DNA of 64,000 nt from Alphaproteobacteria bacterium (GCA_028279245.1 JANQOE010000092.1:1-64000); one strand, 5' to 3'. Shown: positions 1 to 9,966, counted from the stretch's first letter. Numbers and translations are program-made. The notes: generated from the letters alone by a model not told the origin.

Positions 1-3000
1 CCTGATGCACCTCGCTGAGGCCGAGTTCCCACGGAAGTCCGGCGTAGCGGATCGACGATTGGGGCGACGCGCCGGTGCCACCGGAATGGCCGGAAATGAG
101 GATGACATCCGCATGGGCCTTGGCGACACCGGCAGCGATGGTGCCTATGCCGCTGCGGGCCACCAGCTTAACGCAGACCTTGGCATCGGGGTTGATCTGC
201 TTGAGGTCATAGATCAGCTGGGCCAGATCTTCGATCGAATAGATGTCGTGGTGCGGTGGCGGGCTGATGAGGGTCACGCCTTCGGTCGAGTGCCGTAGCC
301 GGGCAATGAGCCCCGACACCTTGAAACCCGGGAGCTGACCACCCTCCCCCGGCTTGGCGCCTTGGGCGATCTTGATCTCGATTTCGCGGCAGTTGTTCAG
401 GTATTCGGCGGTCACACCGAAACGCCCGGAGGCGATCTGTTTGATCGCGCTGGACGGGTTGTCGCCATTTGGCTTTGGCTTGTACCGCTCCCGCGCCTCG
501 CCGCCTTCGCCGGAATCGGATTTGGCACCGATGCGATTCATCGCAATGGAAAGAGTCTCGTGCGCTTCCGGGCTCAATGCGCCGAGGGAAATCCCTGGCG
601 ATACCAGCCGCTTGCGGATTTCCGTGATCGACTCGACCTCGTCGACACTGACCGAGTGTTGTACCGGCCGGAAATCAAGCAGATCGCGGATTGAGATCGG
701 CGGCTGATTGGCGACCTCGTCCAGATAGCGCTTGTAGGTCGCGTAGCTGTCGCTCTCGCAGGCCGATTGCAGGAGATGGATGGCGGGGCCTTGGAAGGCG
801 TGCGCTTCGCCGCCACGGCGATAGCGGTAGAGACCGCCAACCGGCAGCGCGACGACATCGGTCTCGAACGCCTGACGGTGCTTCTGCGCAACCTTCAATT
901 GGATGCCGCCGAGACCAATGCCGGAGATGCGGCTGGTCATGCCCGGGAAGAACTCGTTCACCAGCGTCCGGCTTAACCCAATGGACTCGAAATGGTAGCC
1001 GCCGCGATAGGAGCTGACGACCGAGATGCCCATTTTGGACATGGTCTTCAGCAACCCGGCGCTCGCCGCCGCCTTGAAACGCTGCATGCAGGTTTCGAAT
1101 GCCAAATCACCGAACAGACCGCGGGCATGGCGGTCGGCCACTGCTTCTTGGGCCAGATACGCGTTCACTGTGGTCGCACCGACACCAATCAGCACCGCGA
1201 AATAGTGCACATCCAAGCATTCGCCGGACTGGACGTTCAGCGAGGTAAAGGTGCGCAGGGACTGGCGAACCAGGTGGGTGTGCACGCCACCCGTGGCCAG
1301 GATCATCGGCACCGGCGCGGCTTTGGCGCTCACGGCCTTGTCGGTGAGGATCAAATGCACCGCGCCGCCGCGTACCGCATCCTCGGCCTCGTTGCGGATG
1401 CGTTGCAACGCGTCGCTCAACCCGTTGTCGGCTTCGGGATCGAAGGTGCAGTCGATCTCTTTGACCGTATCGCCCATATGCCGCCGCATGGCCGCGAATT
1501 CCGCATTCGTCAGCACCGGCGTCTCGAGCTGCAGCAGGTCGCACTGGGACGCATCCTGGTCGAGTACGTTGCCGAGGTTGCCGAGGCGGGTGGTGAGAGT
1601 CATCACCGCCGTTTCGCGCAGACTGTCGATCGGCGGGTTGGTCACCTGCGCAAAGTTCTGCCGGAAGAAGTGATGCAAGCCGCGATATTTGTCGGATAGG
1701 ACCGCCAACGGCACGTCGTCGCCCATCGACCCGGTCGCTTCCTTGGCGTCGGTGACCATCGGGTGGAGGATGAGTTCTAGATCCTCCATGGACCAACCGT
1801 TCAGCACCTGGCGTTGGCGCAGTTCCGCGCGGTCCAACTCGCGTGGCTCCGTACCACCGGCGGAGATGAGCTGATCGAGCTTGGTGATGCCGCCGACCCA
1901 CTCCTCGAACGGGTGGGCCGCCGACAACATGTCGCGGATTTCCTGGTCGTGCAGGAAGCGGCCTTTCTGCAAGTCGACCGCAATCATCTCGCCAGGGCCG
2001 ACCCGGCCCTTTTCCTTCACCCGCGACTGATCGAGGCGAACCATGCCGGTTTCCGACCCGACCACGAGGAGCCCGTCATGGGTGATGGTGTAACGCAGCG
2101 GGCGCAGACCGTTGCGGTCCATGCCGGCGACCACCCAGCGGCCGCCAAACCCGCAGACGGCGGCCGGGCCATCCCATGGCTCCATCACCGAACTGCAATA
2201 GCTGAACAACGCCCGATGCTCGGGCGGCATGGCCTCGCGCCGTTCCCAGGCATCGGGGATCAGCAGCGCTTTGGCCATCGGCAGGTCGCGGTCGCTGGCC
2301 CGGACGGTGAGCTCGAACGCGGCGTCGAGTGCCGCGCTGTCGGAACTGCCGGGGGGTATCACCGGCAGCACATCGTCAAGCTGGTCACCGAGGGCTTCCG
2401 ACGCCATGCGCGGTTCATGGGCGCGCATCCAGTTGGCGTTGCCGCGCAACGTATTGATCTCGCCGTTATGGGCGATGATGCGAAACGGCTGGGCGAGCCA
2501 CCAGGTCGGGAAGGTGTTGGTCGAGTAGCGCTGATGATAGATCGCGAAATTCGAGATGAAGCGCTCGTCCAGCAGGTCCGGGTAGAACGCGGTGAGCTGC
2601 TCCGCCAGGAACAACCCCTTGTAGATGACCGAACGGCAGCTCAACGAGCAGAAATAGAAGTCCTTGATGCCCTCCGCGGCGATCTGCTTTTCGATGCGGC
2701 GGCGGATCACGAACAAATCGAGTTCGAACCGCCGGTTCACCACGCCGCGCCCGTTGGCAATCATCACCTGTTCGATTTCTGGCCGGGTGGCGTTGGCTTT
2801 CTCGCCGATGACGGCGGTGTTCACCGGAACCTGGCGCCAGCCATAAAGAATGTGCCCGAAGTTCAGGATCTCGGACTCAACGATGGTACGGCAGCGTTCC
2901 TGCGCCTCGTAATCGGTGCGCGGCAGGAACACCATGCCGATGGCGAGGCGGCCGTCCATCGGTTCGTGGCCGGTCGCTCTGATATGTTCCTTAAAGAACT

Positions 3001-3259
3001 CCTGCGGGATCTGCAGGTGAATGCCGGCGCCGTCGCCGGTCTTGCCATCCGCGTCGACCGCACCGCGATGCCATAACGCCTTCAGCGCGGCGATGCCGGC
3101 GCGGACAACTTCGCGGCGTGGCTTGCCGTCGATGGTGGCGACCAGTCCGACACCGCAACTGCTGTGTTCGTCGGCGGGATCGTAGGCATGGTTGGCTTGC
3201 AGGTACGCCGCCTCGGCTTGCCACTGGCGGACGAAGTCTTGGCCTGAGTCTTTTGCCAT
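1..3259 (-). CDS. gltB: Glutamate synthase large subunit, partial (C-terminus beyond window)
   Basis: NADPH-dependent glutamate synthase alpha subunit: releases ammonia from glutamine and, with GltD electrons, converts 2-oxoglutarate to glutamate in the cytoplasm. The ATG at 3259 follows a GGGGAA ribosome site and opens a protein whose SSCGVG motif puts the presumed class-II amidotransferase nucleophile at Cys35, so a propeptide of about 34 residues would be removed. HRGAVDADGKTGDGAG follows, typical of the family. The frame is still open at base 2, where it reads PWELGLSEVHQ, a conserved motif of the FMN synthase domain. About 1086 of an expected 1500 or so residues are present; the 3Fe-4S cysteines and beta-helix domain lie outside. 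It follows gltD by 11 bases, so the operon order is gltD-gltB. Confidence 0.96.
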   Translation of the reverse strand, partial: MAKDSGQDFVRQWQAEAAYLQANHAYDPADEHSSCGVGLVATIDGKPRREVVRAGIAALKALWHRGAVDADGKTGDGAGIHLQIPQEFFKEHIRATGHEPMDGRLAIGMVFLPRTDYEAQERCRTIVESEILNFGHILYGWRQVPVNTAVIGEKANATRPEIEQVMIANGRGVVNRRFELDLFVIRRRIEKQIAAEGIKDFYFCSLSCRSVIYKGLFLAEQLTAFYPDLLDERFISNFAIYHQRYSTNTFPTWWLAQPFRIIAHNGEINTLRGNANWMRAHEPRMASEALGDQLDDVLPVIPPGSSDSAALDAAFELTVRASDRDLPMAKALLIPDAWERREAMPPEHRALFSYCSSVMEPWDGPAAVCGFGGRWVVAGMDRNGLRPLRYTITHDGLLVVGSETGMVRLDQSRVKEKGRVGPGEMIAVDLQKGRFLHDQEIRDMLSAAHPFEEWVGGITKLDQLISAGGTEPRELDRAELRQRQVLNGWSMEDLELILHPMVTDAKEATGSMGDDVPLAVLSDKYRGLHHFFRQNFAQVTNPPIDSLRETAVMTLTTRLGNLGNVLDQDASQCDLLQLETPVLTNAEFAAMRRHMGDTVKEIDCTFDPEADNGLSDALQRIRNEAEDAVRGGAVHLILTDKAVSAKAAPVPMILATGGVHTHLVRQSLRTFTSLNVQSGECLDVHYFAVLIGVGATTVNAYLAQEAVADRHARGLFGDLAFETCMQRFKAAASAGLLKTMSKMGISVVSSYRGGYHFESIGLSRTLVNEFFPGMTSRISGIGLGGIQLKVAQKHRQAFETDVVALPVGGLYRYRRGGEAHAFQGPAIHLLQSACESDSYATYKRYLDEVANQPPISIRDLLDFRPVQHSVSVDEVESITEIRKRLVSPGISLGALSPEAHETLSIAMNRIGAKSDSGEGGEARERYKPKPNGDNPSSAIKQIASGRFGVTAEYLNNCREIEIKIAQGAKPGEGGQLPGFKVSGLIARLRHSTEGVTLISPPPHHDIYSIEDLAQLIYDLKQINPDAKVCVKLVARSGIGTIAAGVAKAHADVILISGHSGGTGASPQSSIRYAGLPWELGLSEVHQ

Positions 3260-3270
3260 CTTGGTTCCCC

Positions 3271-4710
3271 TCACGACGCCTTGGCCAGGTGTGCGGTCGC
3301 CTGTTCTTGGATGTAATCGTGAATCGCCGATGCGGCCTCCCGGCCGTCGCGGATCGCCCACACCACCAGGCTGGCGCCGCGGACGATATCGCCCGCGGCA
3401 AACACGCCATCCAGCGAAGTCTGCTTGCTGGTGAAATCCGCACGGACAGTACCCCATCGGGTGACTTCAAGCTCCGGCGCGCCGAACAGCGTCGGCAAAT
3501 CCTCCGGATCGAAGCCGAGTGCGGTGATGACGAGGTCCGCCGGCATCGCCGTGGCTGAGCCGTCTATGGGTTCCGGGGTGCGGCGGCCCGAGGCGTCCGG
3601 CGCGCCCAAACGCATCTTGACCGCGCGAATGGCCTCGACGGCATCGTCGCCCAGGAAGGCCTCAGGCGCCGACTGCCAGACGAACTCGACGCCTTCCTCT
3701 TCGGCGTTGGCGACCTCGCGCATCGATCCGGGCATGTTCACACGGTCGCGCCGATAGAGGCAGCGGACCGACTTGGCGCCCTGGCGTACCGCCGTGCGGA
3801 CGCAGTCCATCGCTGTGTCGCCGCCGCCAATCACCACCACGTCGCGGCCCGAAGCGTTCAACTTACCGCTATCGAATTCCGGAACCGTATCGCCCAGACC
3901 GACACGGTTCGACGCGGTCAAGTAGCGCATCGCCGGATGGATTGCCTCGAGCCCGATGCCGGGCACTTTGATGTCTCGGGCCTTGTAGACCCCGGTGGCG
4001 ATCAACACCGCGGCGTGGCGCTCCCGCAGTTCATCGAGGGTGACGTCACGGCCCACTTCGCAGCCCAGGTGAAAGACGACGCCGCTTTCTTCTTGGAGCT
4101 TCCAACGGCGCAGCACCGCATCCTTCTCCAGCTTGAAGTTCGGAATGCCATAGATCATCAAGCCGCCGGCGCGGTCGTATCGGTCGTAGATGTGGACCTG
4201 GTAGCCGCGCCGCCGCAGGGCGTCGGCCGCGGCCATGCCGCCGGGGCCGGCACCGATGATGCCGACACTTTCCGGCCGCTCCAGCGATGGCTTGATCGGC
4301 TTGATCCAGCCCCGTTCAAAAGCCGTCATCGTGATGTAGTTTTCGATCGCGCCGATGGTCACAGTGCCGTGGCCGGACTGCTCGATGACGCAGTTGCCTT
4401 CGCACAGCCTGTCTTGCGGGCAAATGCGGCCGCAGACTTCCGGGAAGGTATTGGTCGCGGAGACGACCTCGTAGGCTTCTTCGAGCCGGCCCTCGGCTGT
4501 CAGCAGCAGCCAGTCGGGGATATTGTTGTGCAGCGGACAGTGGACCTGGCAGAAGGGGATTCCACACTGGGAGCAACGCTCCGCCTGGATGGCAGCGTGC
4601 TCGCGCGCAAACTGGGCGTAGATTTCGTCCCAGTTTTGCCGGCGCTGTTCAGGCGCGGTCTTGTCCGGCATCTGCCGATCGACATCGACAAATCGCAGCA
4701 TCTTGGTCAT
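3271..4710 (-). CDS. gltD: Glutamate synthase small subunit
   Basis: Beta subunit of glutamate synthase (479 residues): oxidises NADPH on FAD and passes electrons through iron-sulfur clusters to GltB. The N-terminal cysteine clusters CSQCGIPFCQVHC and CGRICPQDRLCEGNC are visible, followed by the FAD site GAGPGGMAAADALRRRG, the NADPH site VIGGGDTAMDC and the C-terminal FAD contact GVFAAGDIV. The ATG at 4710 (MTKMLRF) is preferred over an in-frame TTG at 4722 because GGGAG sits just upstream. First gene of the gltD-gltB operon. Confidence 0.95.
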   Translation of the reverse strand: MTKMLRFVDVDRQMPDKTAPEQRRQNWDEIYAQFAREHAAIQAERCSQCGIPFCQVHCPLHNNIPDWLLLTAEGRLEEAYEVVSATNTFPEVCGRICPQDRLCEGNCVIEQSGHGTVTIGAIENYITMTAFERGWIKPIKPSLERPESVGIIGAGPGGMAAADALRRRGYQVHIYDRYDRAGGLMIYGIPNFKLEKDAVLRRWKLQEESGVVFHLGCEVGRDVTLDELRERHAAVLIATGVYKARDIKVPGIGLEAIHPAMRYLTASNRVGLGDTVPEFDSGKLNASGRDVVVIGGGDTAMDCVRTAVRQGAKSVRCLYRRDRVNMPGSMREVANAEEEGVEFVWQSAPEAFLGDDAVEAIRAVKMRLGAPDASGRRTPEPIDGSATAMPADLVITALGFDPEDLPTLFGAPELEVTRWGTVRADFTSKQTSLDGVFAAGDIVRGASLVVWAIRDGREAASAIHDYIQEQATAHLAKAS

Positions 4711-4802
4711 CAGAGCTCCCAACGCTTGCCCGCTGGCCGCAGTTGCCCTGCGGTCGTTCGCCAGCGATCGGCCAGCCCAGCATATAGGTCTTGGCGCGGC
4801 GG

Positions 4803-4841
4803 AAGCTAGCGTTTCTTCGGAAATAGGTCAATCTTATTGAC
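4803..4841 (-). promoter_or_regulatory. Putative gltDB promoter with palindrome over the -35
   Basis: On the minus strand TTGACC (4826-4831) and TAGCTT (4803-4808) are separated by 17 bases, giving a plausible sigma-70 promoter about 90 bases upstream of gltD. The perfect inverted repeat GTCAAT-CTT-ATTGAC (4827-4841) overlaps the -35 hexamer, where a regulator could sit. The -10 match is weak (3 of 6). Confidence 0.4.
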
Positions 4842-4911
4842 TAATTTGCACGATCAACCAAGCCGCCATACGTCGTAAACACCGAAGCCACAAATCTGAG
4901 ATACGCAATTC

Positions 4912-4926
4912 GTCTCGATTCGAGAC
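4912..4926. promoter_or_regulatory. Perfect palindrome upstream of uppP
   Basis: GTCTCGA-T-TCGAGAC is a 7-base perfect inverted repeat around one central base, 71 bases before the uppP start in the divergent gltD/uppP intergenic region. It looks like an operator half-site pair; no regulator can be named. Confidence 0.35.
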
Positions 4927-4997
4927 TACCCGAACTTGGTAATTCGGCACCCATAATTCTGTGCAATAAGGCCTCGCCAAACGCCCGCGAGGTCTTC

Positions 4998-5822
4998 GTG
5001 CCGCTGTTTTTGCTTGTGATCCTGGCCGCCGTTCAGGGCATCACAGAGTTTTTGCCGATCAGTTCGTCGGGCCACCTCGTCCTGGTGCGCGAGTTCGCGA
5101 ACGGTGTCGGCGAAGGCGGGCCGGGCCGGCCGCCGGCCGAGGAACTGATCCTCGACGTCGCGGTGCACGTCGGGACGCTGGGCGCGGTCCTGCTGTATTT
5201 CTGGCGCGAGGTCGCGCAGATGGTTGGTGGCGGACTGCAGCTGTTGGCCGGGCGGGTCACGCCAGGTGGACGGCTCGCGCTGCAAGTGGTGCTGGCCACG
5301 GTGCCGATTGTCATCGTTGGCTTTTTCGCGAAAGACCTGATCCTCGGCTGGTTCCGGTCGGTTGCGGTGATTGCCTGGGCGACGATCGGGTTCGGCGTGT
5401 TGCTCTGGATTGCGGATCGCTACGGCCGACGGAGCCGGACATTGGATCGCCTGCAAAACCATGAGGCGATTGTCATCGGACTGGCGCAGGTGATTGCCCT
5501 GATCCCTGGGACCAGCCGGTCCGGGATCACCATGACCGCGGCTTGTTTCCTCGGTTACGAGCGCACGGATGGCGCCCGCTTCTCGATGCTGCTGTCGATC
5601 CCGACGATTCTCGGCGCGGGCATGCTCTCCGGTCTCGATCTATATCAGTCGGGGAATGCCGCTATCGGCCGTGAAGCGATTGTCGGCGCTGTGCTGGCGT
5701 TTGCCGCCGCGTTGGCGGCGATTTCCTTCCTGATGGCCTGGCTGCGCCATGCCGGCTACACGCCGTTCGTGCTCTACCGGCTGGTGCTGGGCGCCGGTTT
5801 GCTGGCCTGGGTCTACCTCTAA
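4998..5822 (+). CDS. uppP: Undecaprenyl-diphosphatase (UppP/BacA)
   Basis: Integral membrane phosphatase (274 residues) that dephosphorylates undecaprenyl diphosphate so the lipid carrier can be reused for peptidoglycan and O-antigen synthesis; it also confers bacitracin tolerance. The N-terminal motif GITEFLPISSSGHL and the internal PGTSRSGITMT are the two family signatures that form the active site, and the rest is a series of hydrophobic helices. The GTG start at 4998 is supported by GAGG five bases upstream; no other in-frame start was found before it. It ends 10 bases from the convergent epimerase-like gene. Confidence 0.95.
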   Translation: MPLFLLVILAAVQGITEFLPISSSGHLVLVREFANGVGEGGPGRPPAEELILDVAVHVGTLGAVLLYFWREVAQMVGGGLQLLAGRVTPGGRLALQVVLATVPIVIVGFFAKDLILGWFRSVAVIAWATIGFGVLLWIADRYGRRSRTLDRLQNHEAIVIGLAQVIALIPGTSRSGITMTAACFLGYERTDGARFSMLLSIPTILGAGMLSGLDLYQSGNAAIGREAIVGAVLAFAAALAAISFLMAWLRHAGYTPFVLYRLVLGAGLLAWVYL

Positions 5823-5832
5823 GCCAATCGAC

Positions 5833-6783
5833 CTACGCCGCGATCGGCATGCGGCCGATCCGCCCACCCGGCCGGTATCGGGCCAGGTAGGTCGAGATAA
5901 TAGTTTCGAGGCTAGTAGGCGTTATGCCGAGGTCCGCCAGGCCCAACGCGCCTGGTGCCACCATATTGTCGTGGCGGAGCTGGCGCAGTTGATCCCGGGT
6001 GAGCGGCGGATTCGGCAACAACTCGAAAAGGGCCGCCTGAAGCGCACCCACCGCGAACGGAACCGGCAACAGTAGGCGCCGACGCCGCACTTCGCTGAGC
6101 GTGATGCGCATGAGCTCGGCGAACGAGTAAGTCCGCGGGCCGCCGATTTCATAGGTCTGGCCCGCTGCCGATGGCTGGTCGATGGCCGCAAGGATAGCGT
6201 CCGCGAGATCGCAAACGTAGACGGGCTGAAAGCGGGTGCGGCCGCCGCCATATAGAGGAAGCGCCGGGAGAAACCGAGCGAGCGCGGCGAACCGATTGAA
6301 AAAGCCGTCCTCCGGACCGAACACGATGGAGGGGCGCAGGATGGTCGCCTCCGGAAAAGCCAGGCGAACTGCCTGTTCGCCGGCGGCCTTCGACCGTGCA
6401 TAGTCGGAGGACGCAGCGGGATCGGCGCCGATGGCCGAGACCTGCACAAAATGTTGGACTCCGGCGGTCTTCGATGCGCCCGCAAGCAGCGCCGGGCCTT
6501 CCACATGCGCCCCGCGGAAGCCCTGCCGGCCGGATTCGAAGAGGATCCCGACCAGGTTGATGACCGCGTCCGCCTCCGCGACGGCGGCCTGCACCGCCGC
6601 CTCGTCCCGCAGATCCGCGCGGATCGGCGACACCTGGCCGACATCGCCGAGGGGCCGGAGATACTTCGCCCGTTCCGGGTCGCGCACCGCGACGGTGACA
6701 ACCGCGCCCCGATCCGCCAAACGCTCGACAACATACCGGCCGACAAAGCCGGACCCACCAAAAACCGTGACACGTCCAGACAT
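5833..6783 (-). CDS. NDUFA9-like NAD(P)-binding SDR protein (complex I-associated)
   Basis: An atypical extended short-chain dehydrogenase of 316 residues. The N-terminus has the nucleotide-binding motif GGSGFVGRYV, a middle YARSK fits the YxxxK signature, and the region INLVGILFE is typical of the NDUFA9/39-kDa complex I accessory family found in alphaproteobacteria. The family is thought to bind NADPH and stabilise respiratory complex I at the membrane; a catalytic substrate is not established. It is transcribed away from rnd, sharing a 137-base intergenic region. It could also be annotated as a generic NAD-dependent epimerase. Confidence 0.85.
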   Translation of the reverse strand: MSGRVTVFGGSGFVGRYVVERLADRGAVVTVAVRDPERAKYLRPLGDVGQVSPIRADLRDEAAVQAAVAEADAVINLVGILFESGRQGFRGAHVEGPALLAGASKTAGVQHFVQVSAIGADPAASSDYARSKAAGEQAVRLAFPEATILRPSIVFGPEDGFFNRFAALARFLPALPLYGGGRTRFQPVYVCDLADAILAAIDQPSAAGQTYEIGGPRTYSFAELMRITLSEVRRRRLLLPVPFAVGALQAALFELLPNPPLTRDQLRQLRHDNMVAPGALGLADLGITPTSLETIISTYLARYRPGGRIGRMPIAA

Positions 6784-6920
6784 GGTCCCCCAACCCTAGG
6801 CCGCGAACTTGCGGTGTATAACGCCGCTGACTATCGAAAGGCTAGCTTGGCTGTCACGGCGTTGACATGACGCAGGCGAGGGCGTAGCCAAACCGGCACC
6901 CGACCGGTCCGACAGCACGC

Positions 6921-7553
6921 ATGGCCAAAGCCCCGACGCCCGATATCACCTTGCACCACGGCGACCTCCCGCCGGATGTTCAGCTCGGCGCCTCCGTCGC
7001 CATCGACACCGAGACACTGGGCCTGAACCTGCAGCGTGACCGGCTGTGCCTGGTGCAGCTCTCATCCGGGGATGGGTCGGCACATCTGGTGCAGATCGGC
7101 GATGGGCCGCAACAAGCGCCAAGGCTTGGCGCGCTATTGGCCGACACGGCCGTCGAGAAGATCTTCCACTATGCGCGGTTCGACCTGGCGGTGCTGCGGC
7201 GCCACGGTCTGCCGGTCGAAGGGCCGCTGTTCTGTACAAAGATCGCCTCCAAGCTGGTGCGCACCTACACCGACCGGCATGGGCTGCGCGACCTCTGCCG
7301 CGAGTTGCTGGGGGTCGAAATCTCAAAGCAGCAGCAGTCATCGGACTGGGGTGCCCCAGAACTGAGCCGCGAACAAATCGAATATGCGGCCAGCGATGTG
7401 CTATATCTGCATGAGCTAAAGGCGAAACTCGAAGAAATGCTTGGCCGCCGCGACCGCGCCGGCCTCGCCAAAGCGACGATTGGGTTTCTGCCGACACGCG
7501 TCACGTTGGACCTTGCGGGGTGGCCCGACGTCGACATATTCGCGCACGATTGA
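6921..7553 (+). CDS. rnd: Short ribonuclease D (DEDDy 3'-5' exonuclease)
   Basis: 210-residue 3'-5' exoribonuclease of the DEDD superfamily, presumed to trim tRNA and other stable RNA 3' ends. Exo I is IDTETLGL, Exo II is HYARFDLAVLRRHG and Exo III is YAASDVLYLHEL, so the DEDDy metal-binding and tyrosine residues are present. The HRDC domains of the longer enterobacterial RNase D are missing; the short form is common in alphaproteobacteria, where it often precedes the lptCAB-rpoN block as it does here. Confidence 0.9.
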   Translation: MAKAPTPDITLHHGDLPPDVQLGASVAIDTETLGLNLQRDRLCLVQLSSGDGSAHLVQIGDGPQQAPRLGALLADTAVEKIFHYARFDLAVLRRHGLPVEGPLFCTKIASKLVRTYTDRHGLRDLCRELLGVEISKQQQSSDWGAPELSREQIEYAASDVLYLHELKAKLEEMLGRRDRAGLAKATIGFLPTRVTLDLAGWPDVDIFAHD

Positions 7554-7643
7554 GTTGGGCTGCGTTGACCATTCGGAAAGACCGACACAATAATTCCGTA
7601 AGGCCATGCCGTTGAGCAGGCCGCCCTGGGATTCGAAGACATC

Positions 7644-8354
7644 GTGAAAGAGGTTAGTCAGCAGGCGAACCCGGACTGGAAGGGCCGGCAGCCGCGGGTC
7701 AATCCGCCGCGCCAAGCCCCGCGTCCGCCGAGGCGCCGCATCAGCCGGGCGCGCATCCGCCCGAGCCGGTTCATTTCGGCAATGAAGGTCATTCTGCCGG
7801 CGCTGGCTATTTGCCTGCTCGCGCTGGTCGCGGGCTGGCAGCATCTGACGACATTGGACTCCTTCCGGATTGAGCTGGCCGCGGTTGGACCGGCCGGGGA
7901 AGGCAAGCCGCAGGTCCTCAACGCACGCCTGTTGGGGGTCGACGAGGCATCGCGGCCGTTTCAGATCACCGCCGAGCTGGGATCGTCCGTGAAGGGCGCT
8001 GCCGGCGAACAAATGTACAAGCTCGACAAGCCGAAAGCGGACATCACGCTGGAAGATGGGAGCTGGATCGCCCTGACGGCGGACAACGGGCTGTATGAGA
8101 GTAACGAACAAACCCTGTTCCTGAGCGGCCGGGTCAACTTGTTCCACGACTCGGGCTACGAGTTCATAACGGAAACAGCCACCGTTGACGTAGAAGGGCA
8201 GTCGGCCGAGGGCTACGAGCATGTCGAAGGCCATGGGCCGCATGGGTCTATGGAGTCCGAGGGGTTCCGATTGCGCGACCGGGGCGAAACCATCGTCTTT
8301 ACGGGCCGATCGAGAATGACTCTGACCAACTCGAACCCGGATGAGCCGGAGTGA
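7644..8354 (+). CDS. lptC: LPS export protein LptC
   Basis: Bitopic inner-membrane protein (236 residues from GTG 7644) that takes lipopolysaccharide from the LptB2FG transporter and hands it to LptA. A long basic, proline/arginine-rich N-terminal tail of about 45 residues precedes one transmembrane helix (VILPALAICLLALVAGW), followed by a beta-jellyroll-type periplasmic domain. An internal ATG at 7782 right before the helix would give a shorter form lacking the tail, so the start is uncertain. Overlaps lptA at the stop codon. Confidence 0.88.
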   Translation: MKEVSQQANPDWKGRQPRVNPPRQAPRPPRRRISRARIRPSRFISAMKVILPALAICLLALVAGWQHLTTLDSFRIELAAVGPAGEGKPQVLNARLLGVDEASRPFQITAELGSSVKGAAGEQMYKLDKPKADITLEDGSWIALTADNGLYESNEQTLFLSGRVNLFHDSGYEFITETATVDVEGQSAEGYEHVEGHGPHGSMESEGFRLRDRGETIVFTGRSRMTLTNSNPDEPE

Positions 8355-9184
8355 TGGTTGGCTGGACCGCTTCCGCGTTCGCGGTGTTTCTTGCCCTCAT
8401 AGCGAGTGGGTCCGCGTACGGCCAATCGCTTGGCTTTGGCGACCTGAACGAAGACCCACTGCAGATCGAAGCGGATGACGGGATCGAGTGGCAGCGCGCC
8501 AATCAACTCTACCTCGCACGCGGCAACGCCCGGGCCGAGCAAGGCGGGGTCACGATCGAGGCGGACCGGTTGATTGCCTACTACCGTGACGGCGCAACCG
8601 GTTCGAATGAGATCTATCGGCTCGACGCGCGTGGCAACGTCACCATTCGTTCGGCCAGCGAGGTGGCGACGGGCAACGAAGCGGTCTACGACGTCATCAA
8701 CAGCATTCTGGTCCTGAGCGGCGATGAGGTGAAACTGGTCACGCCCGAGGACACGATCGTCGCGCGCGACAGCCTTGAGTATTTCGACAAAGAGAAGCTT
8801 GCGGTGGCGCGGGGTGATGCTCTCGCCATCCGCGCTGACCGGCGGGTGCAGGCCGATGTGCTGATGGCACATTTCACCGAGACCGACGCCACCGATGAAA
8901 ACTCGGATGTCGACCGGATCGAGGCGGTCGGCAATGTGCACATCTCGACGCCTGAAGACATCGTCAACGCCGACCGCGGCGATTATCAACTGGACGCCGG
9001 GATTGCGACGCTCACCGGCAATGTGCGCATCACGCGGGGCGAGAACCAGCTGAATGGTGAGTTCGCCGAGGTGGACTTCAACACCGGCGTCAGCCGCATC
9101 ATTGGCGGGGCCAGCGCGCAGCGGGACAGAGTGCGGGTGTTGCTGGTGCCAAAACCAAAACCGAAACCCGATCGGATGCCCTGA
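8354..9184 (+). CDS. lptA: LPS transport periplasmic protein LptA
   Basis: OstA-like periplasmic bridge protein for lipopolysaccharide transport. A signal peptide of about 24 residues (ending near SGSAYGQ) is followed by the OstA start [13 protein letters not shown] and repeated GNVxI/GDEVxL beta-strand units. At about 276 residues it is longer than the E. coli protein (185), with enough repeat units for an extended jellyroll. ATG 8354 overlaps the lptC stop; a GTG three bases earlier is an alternative. The C-terminus is lysine/proline rich (PKPKPKPD). Confidence 0.88.
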   Translation: MVGWTASAFAVFLALIASGSAYGQSLGFGDLNEDPLQIEADDGIEWQRANQLYLARGNARAEQGGVTIEADRLIAYYRDGATGSNEIYRLDARGNVTIRSASEVATGNEAVYDVINSILVLSGDEVKLVTPEDTIVARDSLEYFDKEKLAVARGDALAIRADRRVQADVLMAHFTETDATDENSDVDRIEAVGNVHISTPEDIVNADRGDYQLDAGIATLTGNVRITRGENQLNGEFAEVDFNTGVSRIIGGASAQRDRVRVLLVPKPKPKPDRMP

Positions 9185-9186
9185 TC

Positions 9187-9957
9187 TTGCGCGAAGAACA
9201 AGTCACCCATGACGGGCCGCGGCTGGTCTCGGACAATCCGGGTCTGCAGGCCAAGAATCTCGGCAAGCGGTTCAAGAACCGCCCGGTGGTGCGGGATGTC
9301 AGTATCACCGTCCGCCGTGGCGAGGCCGTTGGCTTGCTGGGACCGAACGGCGCCGGCAAGACGACCTGCTTCTATCTGATCACCGGGTTGCTCACCCCGG
9401 ATACTGGCAGCATCTACCTCGACGATCATGAGATCACCAACTTGCCGATGTATCGGCGGGCGCGCCTCGGCGTCGGCTATCTGCCGCAGGAGCCGTCGGT
9501 GTTTCGCGGCTTGTCGGTCGAGCAGAACATCCGGGCGATACTCGAGGTGGTGGAACCCAAAGCGAACCGGCGCGAGCTGATGCTCGAGGAGTTGCTGGCC
9601 GAGTTCTCCATTACCCACCTACGGCGCTCGCCCTCGCTTGCACTATCGGGTGGCGAGCGGCGGCGCGTGGAAATTGCGCGGGCACTCGCCAGCCAACCGC
9701 ACTTCATTCTGCTCGACGAACCGCTGGCCGGCATCGATCCGATTTCGCTCTCGGATATCCGCGACCTGGTCAGCCATCTGAAGGATCGCGGCATCGGCGT
9801 GTTGATCACTGACCACAATGTCCGCGAGACGTTGGACATCGTCGACCGCGCCTACATCCTGCATGACGGGATGGTCCTGATGAACGGCGCCCCGGCTGAG
9901 ATCGTCGCACACGAGGATGTGCGGCGTGTTTACCTGGGCGAAAGGTTCAGCCTGTAG
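9187..9957 (+). CDS. lptB: LPS export ABC transporter ATP-binding protein LptB
   Basis: Cytoplasmic ATPase of the LptB2FG lipopolysaccharide extractor (256 residues). Walker [11 protein letters not shown]-loop [11 protein letters not shown], signature LSGGERRR, Walker B ILLDEP and the H-loop TDHNVRE are all intact. The start TTG 9187 lies two bases after the lptA stop and has only a weak ribosome site, suggesting translational coupling. The permease genes lptF/lptG are not in the window, as is normal. Confidence 0.95.
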   Translation: MREEQVTHDGPRLVSDNPGLQAKNLGKRFKNRPVVRDVSITVRRGEAVGLLGPNGAGKTTCFYLITGLLTPDTGSIYLDDHEITNLPMYRRARLGVGYLPQEPSVFRGLSVEQNIRAILEVVEPKANRRELMLEELLAEFSITHLRRSPSLALSGGERRRVEIARALASQPHFILLDEPLAGIDPISLSDIRDLVSHLKDRGIGVLITDHNVRETLDIVDRAYILHDGMVLMNGAPAEIVAHEDVRRVYLGERFSL

Positions 9958-9966
9958 TTCCTGACC

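Noticed and set aside
1814-3076. 420-residue open frame on the plus strand opposite gltB, with other long antisense frames at 992-1699 and 1107-1901
   Set aside because: The first two lie opposite a continuous, well-conserved gltB frame; the third is an out-of-frame reading of gltB itself. Their translations show no recognisable domain; they are GC-rich shadow frames.
4926-5462. 178-residue frame opposite uppP
   Set aside because: Arg/Gln-rich antisense translation typical of shadow frames; uppP on the other strand is unambiguous.
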